From: Gemmatimonadota bacterium
GTDB taxonomy: Bacteria > JAAXHH01
Direction: 5' to 3'
Assembly: GCA_009841265.1 (NCBI GenBank)
Contig: VXMB01000009.1
Span: forward strand, 293,911-357,910
DNA length: 64,000 nucleotides
Shown here one piece after another: positions 8,140 to 17,516 of the stretch. The notes beneath the pieces were generated by a model. It had not been told where the DNA came from and did no database searches. It worked only from the letters and a program-made list of their open reading frames with translations. Made by a program: the position numbers and the translations under genes. The number at the start of each line of letters is the position of its first letter. Positions within the stretch are counted from its first letter, which is position 1.

Positions 8140-9843
8140 ATGAATCCCGGCCTTCTGCTGTGTTTTCTGCTGCTTTTCCTACCGGTACTTCAAGTCGTTC
8201 AAGACGGTGCAGGCCAGCCCGCGACCACGGTGCAGCCTGGGGCCCCGGAGCAGCCCGTCAATTCGGTGGGCAAAACCATGCCGCCGGACGCGGCGCCTCT
8301 CGCGCAGCAGGTCTATTCCTTCCACCTGCCCGAACCCACGACGCTCGATATCGGTATCGCCGTCTACGAGGCGACCGGCGCGGTGTTTTCCTTCGAAGGC
8401 CTCACCCGGCTGGATCACAACAACGAACTCACGCCCGCCGCGGCCGACCGATGGGAGGCGTCGCCCGACGGAACGCGCTGGACCTTCCACCTGCGCCGGG
8501 GCGCGAAGTGGAGCGACGGCCGGCCCGTCACGGCCCACGATTTCGAGTATGCCTTCAAGCGGATGGTCGATCCGGCCAGCGCGAATCGTAACGCTTCGTT
8601 CTATTACGAAATTGAAGGCGCGAAGGCCTTCAACCAGGGGCAGACCCGGGACGCGGATTCTGTCGGCGTCCGGGCCATCGACGACCACACGCTGGAAATC
8701 CGGACCACGCTGCCCTGTCCCTATCTCCCCTACATCGCCTCCTTCCCCACCTCCGTTCCGGTGCCCCGCTGGCAGGTGGAGAAATACGGACCGGGCTGGT
8801 CCGAACCCGGCCGGTTCGTGACCAACTCGACCTTCAAACTGGCGGCCTGGAATCACGGCGCCTTCTTCGAATTCGTCCTGGACCCGAATTACAACGGCCC
8901 CTACAAGGGATACGTGGAGCGGATCATCGGTAAATTCCTGGATACCCGCATGATGGCCGGCGGCACGCTGGCCTACGAAAACGACGAGATCGACCAGCAG
9001 GACGTTACCCCCATCGATCTGCCGCGCATCCGGAGCCATCCGGGGCTGTCCAGGGAACTGCACGTCAGCAAGGATTTCATGACCCATTTCCTCTTCTTCA
9101 ACGCGGACTTTCCCCCCTTCGACAACCTGAAGGTGCGCCAGGCGATCAGCCACGCGATCGACCGGGAGGCCATCTGCCGCGTGCTGCTCCAGGGCATGGG
9201 CATGCCGGCCTGGTCGATGCTGCCGCCGGGGTTTGCCGGCTACGCGGGCGGCAAGTACCGGGACATTCAGCGCTTCGACCCGGAACGGGCGAGACAGCGC
9301 CTGCGCGAGGCGGGTTACCCGGAGGGACGCGGGTTTCCGAGGATCGAGATGTGGATCAACAATGTGGGCCGGCAGCAGGTCGGCCAGGCCATACAGGAGA
9401 TGCTCAAATCCCACCTGGGGATCGATATGACGCTACGCGTCGTCGAAAACATCTCCTACCGGACCGCCCAGTACCAGCGAAAGATCCCCTTCAGCCTCAT
9501 CCAGTACCACTACGACTATCCCGACCCGAACAACATGCTCGCCATGGTTTGGCGGTCCCAGCCGGCCGGATACAGCCGCCATCCCTGGATCAACGCCGAA
9601 TTCGACCGCCTGGTCGACGAGGCGGCGTCGGAAATGGACGCGACCCGGCGGTTCCGGTTGTACGACCAGGCCCAGCGGATTCTCGCCGAGGACGTGGGCG
9701 CCGTGTTTCTCTACTACGGCATGAAGGCTTCGCTGCGAAAACCCTGGCTCAAGGGCATCAAGCGCGACCGTGACGGCGAATACCCCTTCTGGGGCAACAA
9801 CACGGGCTATTTCGACATCTACATCGGTGATGGCAGACCCTGA
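8140..9843 (+). CDS. ABC transporter solute-binding protein, family 5 (oligopeptide type)
   Basis: 567 residues with an N-terminal signal peptide (MNPGLLLCFLLLFLPVLQVV). It has the family-5 (DppA/OppA) hallmarks: an opening segment with GLTRLD and DRWEASPDGTRWTFHLR, AKWSDGRPVTAHDFEYAFKR, and a mid-protein VRQAISHAIDR. It should capture peptides or related amphipathic solutes in the periplasm and pass them to the permeases encoded from 12971 on. The gene opens the importer region, and a dehydrogenase gene and a second binding protein follow. Two binding proteins with one permease set suggests two ligands or one duplicated receptor. ATG 8140 follows GGGGAGG at 8129-8135. Confidence 0.92.
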   Translation: MNPGLLLCFLLLFLPVLQVVQDGAGQPATTVQPGAPEQPVNSVGKTMPPDAAPLAQQVYSFHLPEPTTLDIGIAVYEATGAVFSFEGLTRLDHNNELTPAAADRWEASPDGTRWTFHLRRGAKWSDGRPVTAHDFEYAFKRMVDPASANRNASFYYEIEGAKAFNQGQTRDADSVGVRAIDDHTLEIRTTLPCPYLPYIASFPTSVPVPRWQVEKYGPGWSEPGRFVTNSTFKLAAWNHGAFFEFVLDPNYNGPYKGYVERIIGKFLDTRMMAGGTLAYENDEIDQQDVTPIDLPRIRSHPGLSRELHVSKDFMTHFLFFNADFPPFDNLKVRQAISHAIDREAICRVLLQGMGMPAWSMLPPGFAGYAGGKYRDIQRFDPERARQRLREAGYPEGRGFPRIEMWINNVGRQQVGQAIQEMLKSHLGIDMTLRVVENISYRTAQYQRKIPFSLIQYHYDYPDPNNMLAMVWRSQPAGYSRHPWINAEFDRLVDEAASEMDATRRFRLYDQAQRILAEDVGAVFLYYGMKASLRKPWLKGIKRDRDGEYPFWGNNTGYFDIYIGDGRP

Positions 9844-9876
9844 CGGTCCACCCCGCGCAGCCCCGTCCGTTTCGGT

Positions 9877-9904
9877 TTGACAATACCCGCCGGTCGGGTA
9901 CATT
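9877..9904 (+). promoter_or_regulatory. Sigma-70-like promoter with overlapping inverted repeat
   Basis: TTGACA (9877-9882), 16-base spacer, TACATT (9899-9904), 66 bases before the dehydrogenase ATG. The palindrome TACCCG-N5-CGGGTA (9884-9900) fills the spacer and enters the -10, the usual place for a repressor operator. Inference from sequence only. Confidence 0.55.
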
Positions 9905-9969
9905 CAGGAAGATGCGTCCGTCAGACCGCCACCAGGTTGCATCACGCCGGAGCCCAGAAAGGAAATCCG

Positions 9970-10959
9970 ATGAAAGCGGGACAAGTCGTCGCACGGGAAC
10001 GCATCGAAATCGTGGAAGCCGAACGGCCGGACCTCGCACTGGAACGGACCGATCCGGACGGGCTGAAGGATCTCGTGCTCGTTCGAACTGTAAACGCCGC
10101 CATTTGCGGCAGCGACCATCCGGTTTTCACGGGTCCGGCAAACTACCCGGCACCGCCAGGCGTTTCCCTCCATGAGAGTATAGGCGTCATCGAGAAGTCC
10201 TGGTCGAACGGATGCCGGGAAGGAGATCTCGTCCTGGCCCTGCCCACTGGCTCTAGCGCCATGGCCGAGTATTTCCTCGGACTGGGCACGTCCGTGACGC
10301 CGCTGCCGAAGGGACTGCCCCAGGAGCAGCTTCTGATGGCCCAGCCCCTGGGTACCGTGTTGTATTGCCTGCGCAAACTGGGCCACTGGTTCAACGCGGA
10401 GGTCGCCATCGTCGGCCAGGGCCCCATGGGACTGCTCTTCACGGCCATGATGCGCAACCTGGGAGCGGCGCTGATTATCGGCATCGACCAGCACGACAAC
10501 CGGCTCGCTGCCGCGAAGGAGATGGGGGCGACCCACACGGTGAACTCGTCGGGCACCGATCCGGTGGAGGCCGTGAACGAGATCACCGGCGGGCGGATGG
10601 CCGATGGGGTGATCGAGGTCGTGGGCGTCGAGGAGACTTTCAACCTGTGCGTCAAACTGGCTCGCCGCAACGCGCGGTTCATCAACTTCGGCGTCCCGAA
10701 GACAACGCAGTACACGGCCGACATATTCGATCTTTTCCGCAAGAACATCCAGTTGACGACTTCGGTCGGCCCGGATATCCATATCGACTTTGCCAGCGCC
10801 ATGCGCATGATCGGCGAAGGCCGCGTCGACGTTTCGCCCATGATCTCGCATAAATTGCCCTTCGCCAGGGTCCAGGACGGTTTCGAAATGGCCACCGGGC
10901 GCAAGGGCGAGTGCATCAAGATCGTCATCGATTTCGAGGAGAAAGGCCTGGGCAGGTAG
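9970..10959 (+). CDS. Zinc-type alcohol dehydrogenase family protein lacking the structural zinc loop
   Basis: 329 residues of the medium-chain dehydrogenase family. The catalytic zinc site is visible as Cys46 in ICGSDH and His68-Glu69 in LHES. The Rossmann motif GQGPMG follows at about residue 157. The four-Cys structural zinc lobe normally present after the GHE motif is missing: that place reads LALPTGSSAMAEYF. It is thus a shortened sorbitol/threonine-dehydrogenase-like oxidoreductase. ATG 9970 is chosen for its AAGGA site and family N-terminus. The ORF is open to 9877 but that part overlaps the promoter. It lies between two peptide-type binding proteins and has its own promoter. Substrate unknown. 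Confidence 0.85.
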   Translation: MKAGQVVARERIEIVEAERPDLALERTDPDGLKDLVLVRTVNAAICGSDHPVFTGPANYPAPPGVSLHESIGVIEKSWSNGCREGDLVLALPTGSSAMAEYFLGLGTSVTPLPKGLPQEQLLMAQPLGTVLYCLRKLGHWFNAEVAIVGQGPMGLLFTAMMRNLGAALIIGIDQHDNRLAAAKEMGATHTVNSSGTDPVEAVNEITGGRMADGVIEVVGVEETFNLCVKLARRNARFINFGVPKTTQYTADIFDLFRKNIQLTTSVGPDIHIDFASAMRMIGEGRVDVSPMISHKLPFARVQDGFEMATGRKGECIKIVIDFEEKGLGR

Positions 10960-11030
10960 CTGCCCGGCGGATCACCGGACCGTGTGCGGGTAATTCATCG
11001 TGCACTGGACACGCTTGGAGGTATCACGAC

Positions 11031-12890
11031 ATGCATAGGGCCATGGGTACCGCGGCAAAGACCGCGGCCATTTGTCTGCTTGCCACCCAGATCGCCTGCG
11101 GCGGTGGCGATACGACGGAAGATCCCTGGAACAAGGTACAGGTGATCCTGTCTGAATCGAGGGATACGGTCGTGCTGGATGGCACGGAGAAAGCGGCGCT
11201 GAAGTACGCGGGGACGGACGAACCCCGGTACGGTGACTGGATGGTGCGCCACGCACTTTCCGATCCCGAAAACTACAATCCCTACACGTCGAGCGACCAG
11301 GGCGCCACGCAGGTCCATACCTACGTCTTCGAATCGCTGCTGGAGCCGGAGTACGATCCACCCTACGCGCAGCGGGGTTTCATCGCGGTGGACTATCCCG
11401 CCGTATCGGACGACAAGTTGACCTATACCTTCCGACTTCGCCAGAACGTCCATTTCTCGGACGGCGTTCAACTGACGGCGGACGACGTGTTGTTCAGCAT
11501 GAAGGTCATCCAGACGCCCACGGTACGGGCACCTCACCTCAGAAACTACTACTCCTCCATTCAGGACGTCAGGAAACTCGGGGAATACGAGATCAGTTTC
11601 GAATGCCGCCAACCCTACATCCTGAACGATCTCTTCCTCGGCGGTTTCGATATCCTCCCGCGGCATTTCTACGATCCGGACGGGTTGCTCGATCCGGTGC
11701 CGATCGGCAGCCTCATCGACGGTAGCTGGGAAGCAGGGGAACACGCGGACCGGGTACGGCAGTTCGGCGAAAGGTTCAACCAGGATTTCAACCGGCGCAT
11801 GTTGGGAAGCGGGGCCTATTACGTGGCGGACTGGGAGGACGACGTGGTCACGGGCCAGCGGGTCGTGCTCACCCGCAACGAGAACTACTGGGGCCGGGAC
11901 GTGGAAGGAATCCCCCCCGCCGGACACGTGGACAGGGTCGTCTTCAAGATCATCAACAACCTGGACGCCGCCTTCATCGAACTGACCAACGGCAACCTCG
12001 ATATCCACGGAATGAAACCCCTCGAGTTCAAGGAGAAGAGCTGGTCTCCCGGTTTCGTCGACCGGTTCATGAAGGGCATTCAGTATGCGGGAGGATACGT
12101 CTATATCGGGTGGAACAACGACCACCCCATATTCCGGGACCGTCGGGTACGCCAGGCGATGACCCACCTCACCGACCGGGAATCCATGGTGCGCAACCTG
12201 CTCTTCGGGCTCGCGGAGACGGTCGAGAGCCCCATTCACAAGTTCCGTCCCGAGTACAATCACGACCTGCAGCCCTACGCCTACGACCCGGACCGGGCTT
12301 TGGCCTTGCTGAACGAAGCCGGTTGGTCGGATACGGACAACGACGGGATCCTCGACAGGGAGATCGACGGTGAGCGAACCCCCTTCCGTTTCGAGTTTCT
12401 CGTCAACTCGGGCAATCAGCTCAGGAAGGATATTGCGCTGACGCTACAGAGCGCGTTGGAGGACCTCGGCATCGACTGCCAGGTCCGCGAACTGGACTGG
12501 TCCATATTCCTGGAAAGGGTGAAGAACAAGGATTTCGCGGCCGTGACTCTCGGCTGGAGCGGAGGAACGGGACTGCGCTTTCCGCCGGATTCCTACCAGA
12601 TCTGGCATTCGTCCCAGATCGAAGGTAACGGATCGAACTTCGTAAGTTTCCGCAATGCGGAATCCGATGAGATCCTCGAGGTCTACCGAACGGAATTCGA
12701 CATGGACCGGCGGATCGAACTGTACCGCCGGTTCCAGGAGATCCTCCACGAGGAACAACCCTATACCTTTCTCTGGAAATCGCGTGTCGCCAGTGCGTAC
12801 AGCCGGCGCTTCCAGGGCGTCAACTGGTATCCGGCAGGCGCCGTGAACCAGGAGTGGTGGGTAGAGCCTACCGACCGGATGTACCAGTAA
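11031..12890 (+). CDS. Lipoprotein solute-binding protein, family 5
   Basis: 619 residues. The signal peptide ends in lipobox LATQIAC, so the mature protein begins CGGGDT and is membrane anchored. Family-5 features include YTFRLRQNVHFSDGVQLTADDVLFSMK and RVRQAMTHLTDRESMVRNLLFG. It is the second family-5 receptor in this cluster and lies directly upstream of the permease genes, so it is the more likely partner of the transporter. ATG 11031 has GGAGG at 11017-11021. The ORF extends upstream to 10911, overlapping the dehydrogenase, but that part is not signal-like. Confidence 0.92.
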   Translation: MHRAMGTAAKTAAICLLATQIACGGGDTTEDPWNKVQVILSESRDTVVLDGTEKAALKYAGTDEPRYGDWMVRHALSDPENYNPYTSSDQGATQVHTYVFESLLEPEYDPPYAQRGFIAVDYPAVSDDKLTYTFRLRQNVHFSDGVQLTADDVLFSMKVIQTPTVRAPHLRNYYSSIQDVRKLGEYEISFECRQPYILNDLFLGGFDILPRHFYDPDGLLDPVPIGSLIDGSWEAGEHADRVRQFGERFNQDFNRRMLGSGAYYVADWEDDVVTGQRVVLTRNENYWGRDVEGIPPAGHVDRVVFKIINNLDAAFIELTNGNLDIHGMKPLEFKEKSWSPGFVDRFMKGIQYAGGYVYIGWNNDHPIFRDRRVRQAMTHLTDRESMVRNLLFGLAETVESPIHKFRPEYNHDLQPYAYDPDRALALLNEAGWSDTDNDGILDREIDGERTPFRFEFLVNSGNQLRKDIALTLQSALEDLGIDCQVRELDWSIFLERVKNKDFAAVTLGWSGGTGLRFPPDSYQIWHSSQIEGNGSNFVSFRNAESDEILEVYRTEFDMDRRIELYRRFQEILHEEQPYTFLWKSRVASAYSRRFQGVNWYPAGAVNQEWWVEPTDRMYQ

Positions 12891-12970
12891 CGCAGCGCGT
12901 TTCCGGCCCCTGTCCATACCCGTGATGACGCGCTGAACCGGCCATGACCCGGCGGGGGGCACGTTCTCCT

Positions 12971-14272
12971 ATGCTCGGTTACATCCTTCAACGCTCGCTG
13001 CTCATGGTCCCTACGCTCGTCGGGATCACGGTGATCTCCTTCTTCATCATGCACCTGGCCCCAGGCGATCCCGTGGACCTGTTCCTCGGCGGCGTGGCCG
13101 GCGGCGAGGGGCTCGCGTCCGACCGGCAGCAGGACATCGAAAAGACCCGGGAGGATCTGCGCAGGCAGCTAGGCCTGGACCGGCCGGTCCACGTACAGTA
13201 CTTCAACTGGGTCACGGCGCTGTTCCTGAAAGTCGAAACCATCAGCGCCTTCGACCGGAGCGCGTTGCGGGCGGACGGGTTGCTGGAACGGCTCGAGGCG
13301 TCGGAACGCCGGGCGCTCCAGGAACTCGCCAGGGAGGAACAGAAAGAACGGTTCCTTGTCCTTGTGCGCGATCGCGCGCCAGGGGAAGCGAGCGAGCTTG
13401 AACGATCGTCTTTCTGGGAAGGCAGGACCTTCAGCGCTGGGGGTAACTATACCTACCGGGGCGCCGGGATCGAACTCTTCAAACTCTCGGGATACCGCTT
13501 CGTAACGCTGGATTTCGGCCGTTCCTTCAAGGACAATCAGCCTGTCATCGGCCGGATCATTGAGCGGCTGCCCGTCACCCTCGAGATCAACGTCATCGCG
13601 ATCATCATCGCCTACCTGGTGGGACTGCCCCTCGGCGTCTGGCTCGCGGTCAAGCAGAATACCCTGACGGACAGGGTGCTTACGACCGGTACCTTCGTCC
13701 TCTGGTCCATGCCCTCCTTCTGGGTGGGCATGCTGCTGATCATCTTCCTGTGCAACCGGGAGTTCTTCTACTGGTTCCCGGCCTCGGGCATACAGTCGCT
13801 GGACGCCTCCAGCGACTGGAGCTTCTGGCGGCTGCTCACGGACCACACGTACCACATGTTCCTGCCCGTGCTGGCCTCCGCCTATATCAGCTTCGCGACG
13901 ATTTCACGCTTCATGCGGACGAGCATGCTGGAGAACCTGCGCCAGGACTACGTGCGGACCGCCCGGGCCAAGGGATTGTCGGAGAAAGTCGTTGTCCTGC
14001 GGCACGTGTACCGCAACTCGCTGATCCCGATCGTGACCACGTCCGCCGGGTTGCTGCCGGCCCTGATCGCGGGATCCGTGTTCATCGAAACGATTTTTAC
14101 CATCCCCGGCATGGGGTTGCTCGGATTCGAGTCGGTGCTGACCAGGGACTACCCCATGGTCATGGCACTTTTCACCATTGGCTCCCTGCTATCGCTATTG
14201 GGCATCCTGGTCGCGGACATCCTGCTCAAGGTGGTCGATCCGCGGATCACCTTCGACCAGTTGCAGGGATAG
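12971..14272 (+). CDS. ABC transporter permease, DppB/OppB/YejB type, with long insertion
   Basis: 433 residues from this start (442 if ATG 12944 is used). The N-terminus MLGYILQRSLLMVPTLVGITVISF is typical for this subunit, and TARAKGLSEKVVVLRHVYRNSLIP near residue 335 is the EAA loop that docks the ATPases. Typical family members have roughly 310-340 residues. Here about 90 extra, charged residues lie between the first helix region (RRQLGLDRPVHVQYFNW) and the segment LDFGRSFKDNQPV. The insertion should face the periplasm and may contact the binding protein. Overall the pair resembles the YejB/YejE branch more than DppB/DppC. Downstream genes follow closely. Confidence 0.9.
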   Translation: MLGYILQRSLLMVPTLVGITVISFFIMHLAPGDPVDLFLGGVAGGEGLASDRQQDIEKTREDLRRQLGLDRPVHVQYFNWVTALFLKVETISAFDRSALRADGLLERLEASERRALQELAREEQKERFLVLVRDRAPGEASELERSSFWEGRTFSAGGNYTYRGAGIELFKLSGYRFVTLDFGRSFKDNQPVIGRIIERLPVTLEINVIAIIIAYLVGLPLGVWLAVKQNTLTDRVLTTGTFVLWSMPSFWVGMLLIIFLCNREFFYWFPASGIQSLDASSDWSFWRLLTDHTYHMFLPVLASAYISFATISRFMRTSMLENLRQDYVRTARAKGLSEKVVVLRHVYRNSLIPIVTTSAGLLPALIAGSVFIETIFTIPGMGLLGFESVLTRDYPMVMALFTIGSLLSLLGILVADILLKVVDPRITFDQLQG

Positions 14273-14318
14273 TGGACCAGCATTGGGAAGTAGAACGACA
14301 CTGTGAAGGAGACCGGCT

Positions 14319-15401
14319 TTGGGATCGGACCCGGCCAATCATAACCAAAACGAGGCGGTGAACGGTACGCCGGCCGATGCCGTGATGAACGAGGGCGGCG
14401 AGAGCTTCTGGCGGCTGACGCGCAAGGAGTTCCGCAAGAACCGTCCGGCGCTCTACAGTCTCTACGTCCTCGTGGCCATGGCCTTCCTCGCGCTGACCGC
14501 GGACCTGATCGCCGGCAACAAACCGTACTACATGGTCTACCAGGGAGAGACCTACTTCCCCGCTTTCAGGCAATACGCGGTGTACACCGGCCTGATGGAC
14601 TGGCCGAAGGAGTTGCGGACGCGGAGGAACTTCAAGCGGTACGCGTACAGCGACGCGGTGTTTCCCCTCATCCCCTACGCGCCGGATGAGATCCGTCTCG
14701 GCGCCCGTTACGAGCGGCCGGGAGGCGACCACCCGTTCGGCACGGACCGGCTGGGCCGCGACGTGCTGTCCGGACTCATTCACGGCACGCGGTATTCGCT
14801 GACCATCGGGCTGGTATCGGTGGGCATCTCCCTGCTCATCGGCGTGGGACTCGGCGCGCTGGCGGGATACCTGGGCGGGTGGACGGACCTGATCCTGTCC
14901 CGCGTTTTCGAGCTCTGGGCGGCGATCCCGCCCTTCTTCCTGATCATCACGGCGGCGGCCTTCTTCCCGCCGAGCCTCTTCTGGATCATGATCATCATCG
15001 GGTTCACGGGATGGGTGGGCATCGCCCGGCTGACCCGGTCCCAGTTCCTCCAGGTCCGGGCCTTCGACTACATCGCGGCCGCGCGGGCCCTGGGCTGTTC
15101 GAACCTGCGCATCATGGCCGTGCACATCCTGCCCAACGCCATCGCGCCCGTACTTATCCCCGCGGCCTTCGGCGTGGCCGGCGCCATCCTGGCCGAATCG
15201 GGGCTGAGTTTCCTCGGCATCGGCGTACCTGCCGAGGTCATCACCTGGGGATCGCTGCTGGCCGGCGCGCGCAGCAACATCGCGGCCTGGTGGCTCGTGA
15301 TCGTGCCAGGATTCGCCATTTTCATCACGGTGACCCTGTACAACCTGCTGGGAGACGGACTGCGCGACGCCCTGGACCCCAGGCAGCGCGGTACCGCATG
15401 A
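14319..15401 (+). CDS. ABC transporter permease, DppC/YejE type
   Basis: 360 residues. An N-terminal cytosolic region (FWRLTRKEFRKNRPALYSLYVL) leads into the first helix. An extended periplasmic part (about 65-140) precedes the permease core beginning HPFGTDRLGRDVLSGLIHGTR. The EAA loop reads AARALGCSNLRIMAVHILPN. It is the second channel subunit of the importer. The TTG start at 14319 has AAGGAG upstream; ATG 14384 is a later alternative that would remove 21 residues. The stop lies within an 11-bp tandem repeat that also carries the start of the next gene. Confidence 0.9.
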   Translation: MGSDPANHNQNEAVNGTPADAVMNEGGESFWRLTRKEFRKNRPALYSLYVLVAMAFLALTADLIAGNKPYYMVYQGETYFPAFRQYAVYTGLMDWPKELRTRRNFKRYAYSDAVFPLIPYAPDEIRLGARYERPGGDHPFGTDRLGRDVLSGLIHGTRYSLTIGLVSVGISLLIGVGLGALAGYLGGWTDLILSRVFELWAAIPPFFLIITAAAFFPPSLFWIMIIIGFTGWVGIARLTRSQFLQVRAFDYIAAARALGCSNLRIMAVHILPNAIAPVLIPAAFGVAGAILAESGLSFLGIGVPAEVITWGSLLAGARSNIAAWWLVIVPGFAIFITVTLYNLLGDGLRDALDPRQRGTA

Positions 15402-15425
15402 GAGACACATGAGAGACGCATGACG
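15397..15425. repeat. 11-bp tandem repeat spanning a stop and a start codon
   Basis: Unit CATGAGAGACR occurs at 15397-15407 and 15408-15418, with a third, partial copy from 15419. Each copy holds an ATG. The permease stop TGA (15399-15401) and ATPase start ATG (15420) both fall inside, so copy number changes would alter gene spacing. Confidence 0.75.
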
Positions 15426-16409
15426 AATACGATCCTGCGCGTAAACGATCTGAAGACCTGGTTCGACACCGAAAGCGGCGTGGTGCGGGCCGTCGACGGC
15501 GTCAGCTTCGAGGTGGAGGCCGGCAGGACGCTGGGTATCGTGGGCGAGTCGGGATGCGGCAAGAGCATGACGGCCTACTCCATCCTGGGACTGGTCCCGC
15601 AGCCGCCCGGACGCATCGCCGGAGGTGAGGTCTTCTTCGAGGACAGGGACCTGCTGAAACTCTCTCCCCGGCAGATCCGGGCGATACGGGGCAACGATAT
15701 CGCCATGATCTTCCAGGAACCCATGACGTCCCTGAACCCCGTATTTACCGTCGGCGAGCAGATCGCGGAAGCGGTCCGCCTGCACCAGGGCGCGGACCGG
15801 AAGGACGCCTGGCGGCGGGCCGTCGAACTGCTGGACCTGGTGGACATCCCACTGCCGGAAGAACGGGCCGGAAGCTATCCCCACGAACTCAGCGGCGGCA
15901 TGCGCCAGCGCGCGATGATCGCCATGGCCATCTCCTGCGACCCGAAGCTGTTGATCGCCGACGAACCGACCACGGCACTGGACGTTACCATCCAGGCGCA
16001 GATTCTCGACGTGCTGCGCCGCCTTCAGGAAGAGCTGGGCATGGGACTCATGCTGATTACCCATGACCTGGGCATCGTGGCCGAGATGGCCCACGAGGTA
16101 CTGGTCATGTACGCGGGGCAGGTCGTGGAACGGGCCGACGTGAAAACGCTCTTCGGAAGTCCCCACCATCCTTACACCCGCGGACTGCTCGCTTCGGTGC
16201 CGACAATGAGTTCGGGTACGGAGGAGCTTTCGACCATTGAGGGGACGGTACCGGATCCCGTGGGCTTCCCGGCTGGATGCCGCTTCGCCCCGCGATGTGA
16301 TTTCGCGGTGGAAGCCTGCGGCCGGCCGCAGGCGCTGGAGGACGCGGGAGGCCGCCACCTGGTCCGTTGCGGCGAATGGCAGCGGGTCGTGCAGGCGGAG
16401 ACGGCATAG
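15420..16409 (+). CDS. Oligopeptide-type ABC transporter ATPase (DppD-like)
   Basis: 329 residues. Walker A GESGCGKS (about 42-49), signature LSGGMRQRA and Walker [13 protein letters not shown] are intact. The C-terminal oligopeptide-ABC extension is present ([21 protein letters not shown]), with the Cys cluster that in some family members binds an Fe-S centre. It powers import through the two permeases, probably as a heterodimer with the next gene product. It lies 18 bases after the permease stop and 12 bases before the next gene. Confidence 0.95.
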   Translation: MTNTILRVNDLKTWFDTESGVVRAVDGVSFEVEAGRTLGIVGESGCGKSMTAYSILGLVPQPPGRIAGGEVFFEDRDLLKLSPRQIRAIRGNDIAMIFQEPMTSLNPVFTVGEQIAEAVRLHQGADRKDAWRRAVELLDLVDIPLPEERAGSYPHELSGGMRQRAMIAMAISCDPKLLIADEPTTALDVTIQAQILDVLRRLQEELGMGLMLITHDLGIVAEMAHEVLVMYAGQVVERADVKTLFGSPHHPYTRGLLASVPTMSSGTEELSTIEGTVPDPVGFPAGCRFAPRCDFAVEACGRPQALEDAGGRHLVRCGEWQRVVQAETA

Positions 16410-16421
16410 GGGTAGCATCGT

Positions 16422-17426
16422 ATGGCAGAAGAAAAAGAAATGTTACTGCAGGTCCGGGGACTGAAGAAACACTTCCCCGTGGGCGGCGGACTGCTGCGGC
16501 GCCACCGGGCGGCCATCAAGGCCGTCGACGGGGTCGACCTGACCCTGGAACGGGGCGAAACACTGGGCCTGGTGGGCGAAAGCGGGTGCGGAAAGACCAC
16601 GATCGGACGGGCGATCCTGCGCCTGGTCGATCCCTCCGCCGGAACGGCCACCTTCCATACGGCCTTTGAAGAAGGGGAACCGCGCAGGCCGCACGCAGTC
16701 TTCGATTTGAAGAAGAGCGATCTCCGGCGGCTGAGGCGTCAGATGCAGATCGTGTTCCAGGACCCCTACGGCTCCCTCAACCCCCGTATGACCGTCGGCG
16801 CCCTGCTCAGGGAACCCCTGACCGTGCACGGACTGAGCACGCTGGGAGAAGTGGGTGACCGCGTGACCGAACTGCTCGAAACGGTGGGCCTGAATCCCGC
16901 GCACGCACGCCGGTATCCCCACGAGTTCAGCGGCGGCCAGCGGCAGCGCATCGGCATTGCCCGGGCCCTGGCCGTCCGGCCCGAGCTGATCATCGCCGAC
17001 GAACCCGTCTCGGCGCTCGACGTATCGATCCAGGCGCAGATCATCAACCTGCTCAAGGTGCTGCAGGACCGGTTCCGGCTCAGCTACCTGTTCATCTCCC
17101 ACGACCTCCGCGTGGTGCGCCACATCAGCGACCGGGTGGCCGTCATGTACCTCGGCAAGATCGTAGAAACGGCCACACGGGACCAGCTGTACGCGAAGCC
17201 GCTCCACCCCTACACCAGGGCCCTGCTCTCGGCCGTACCCCTTCCCGATCCCACGCTTGGCCGCGACCGGATCATCCTCAAGGGCGACGTCCCCAACCCG
17301 GCGAACCTGCCCCCGGGGTGCCCCTTCCATCCCCGGTGCCCCCTGGCGGAGGCCCGCTGCAAGACCGAAGTCCCCGTGCTGGAAGACAAGGGCAGCGGCC
17401 ACAAGGCGGCGTGCCACCTGGTCTGA
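16422..17426 (+). CDS. Oligopeptide-type ABC transporter ATPase (DppF-like)
   Basis: 334 residues. Walker A GESGCGKT, signature FSGGQRQRI and Walker [15 protein letters not shown] are intact. The C-terminal oligopeptide-ABC domain ([22 protein letters not shown]) closes the protein. It starts with a DppF-style segment ([13 protein letters not shown]). It forms the second ATPase half of the importer and is the last plus-strand gene of this cluster; the next gene, adenosine deaminase, converges from the other strand. Confidence 0.95.
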   Translation: MAEEKEMLLQVRGLKKHFPVGGGLLRRHRAAIKAVDGVDLTLERGETLGLVGESGCGKTTIGRAILRLVDPSAGTATFHTAFEEGEPRRPHAVFDLKKSDLRRLRRQMQIVFQDPYGSLNPRMTVGALLREPLTVHGLSTLGEVGDRVTELLETVGLNPAHARRYPHEFSGGQRQRIGIARALAVRPELIIADEPVSALDVSIQAQIINLLKVLQDRFRLSYLFISHDLRVVRHISDRVAVMYLGKIVETATRDQLYAKPLHPYTRALLSAVPLPDPTLGRDRIILKGDVPNPANLPPGCPFHPRCPLAEARCKTEVPVLEDKGSGHKAACHLV

Positions 17427-17480
17427 AGAACGGGTCCGGTCCCGGCCTGCTAGAGCGTCAGGCGAGCGTCGGCTCGAGGA

Positions 17481-17516
17481 TCGGGTCAGCCGGCCTGGTC
17501 GGGTCAGCCAGCCAGG
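17481..17516. repeat. 18-bp tandem duplication at the adenosine deaminase 3' end
   Basis: TCGGGTCAGCCRGCCWGG is present twice (17481-17498 and 17499-17516), with two mismatches, straddling the adenosine deaminase stop at 17504. It adds the last residues of the protein and may reflect the same slippage tendency as other short repeats in this window. Confidence 0.65.

Noticed and set aside
17427..17503. Extra gene downstream of the DppF-like ATPase
   Set aside because: The space is short and is filled by the 3' end repeat of adenosine deaminase.
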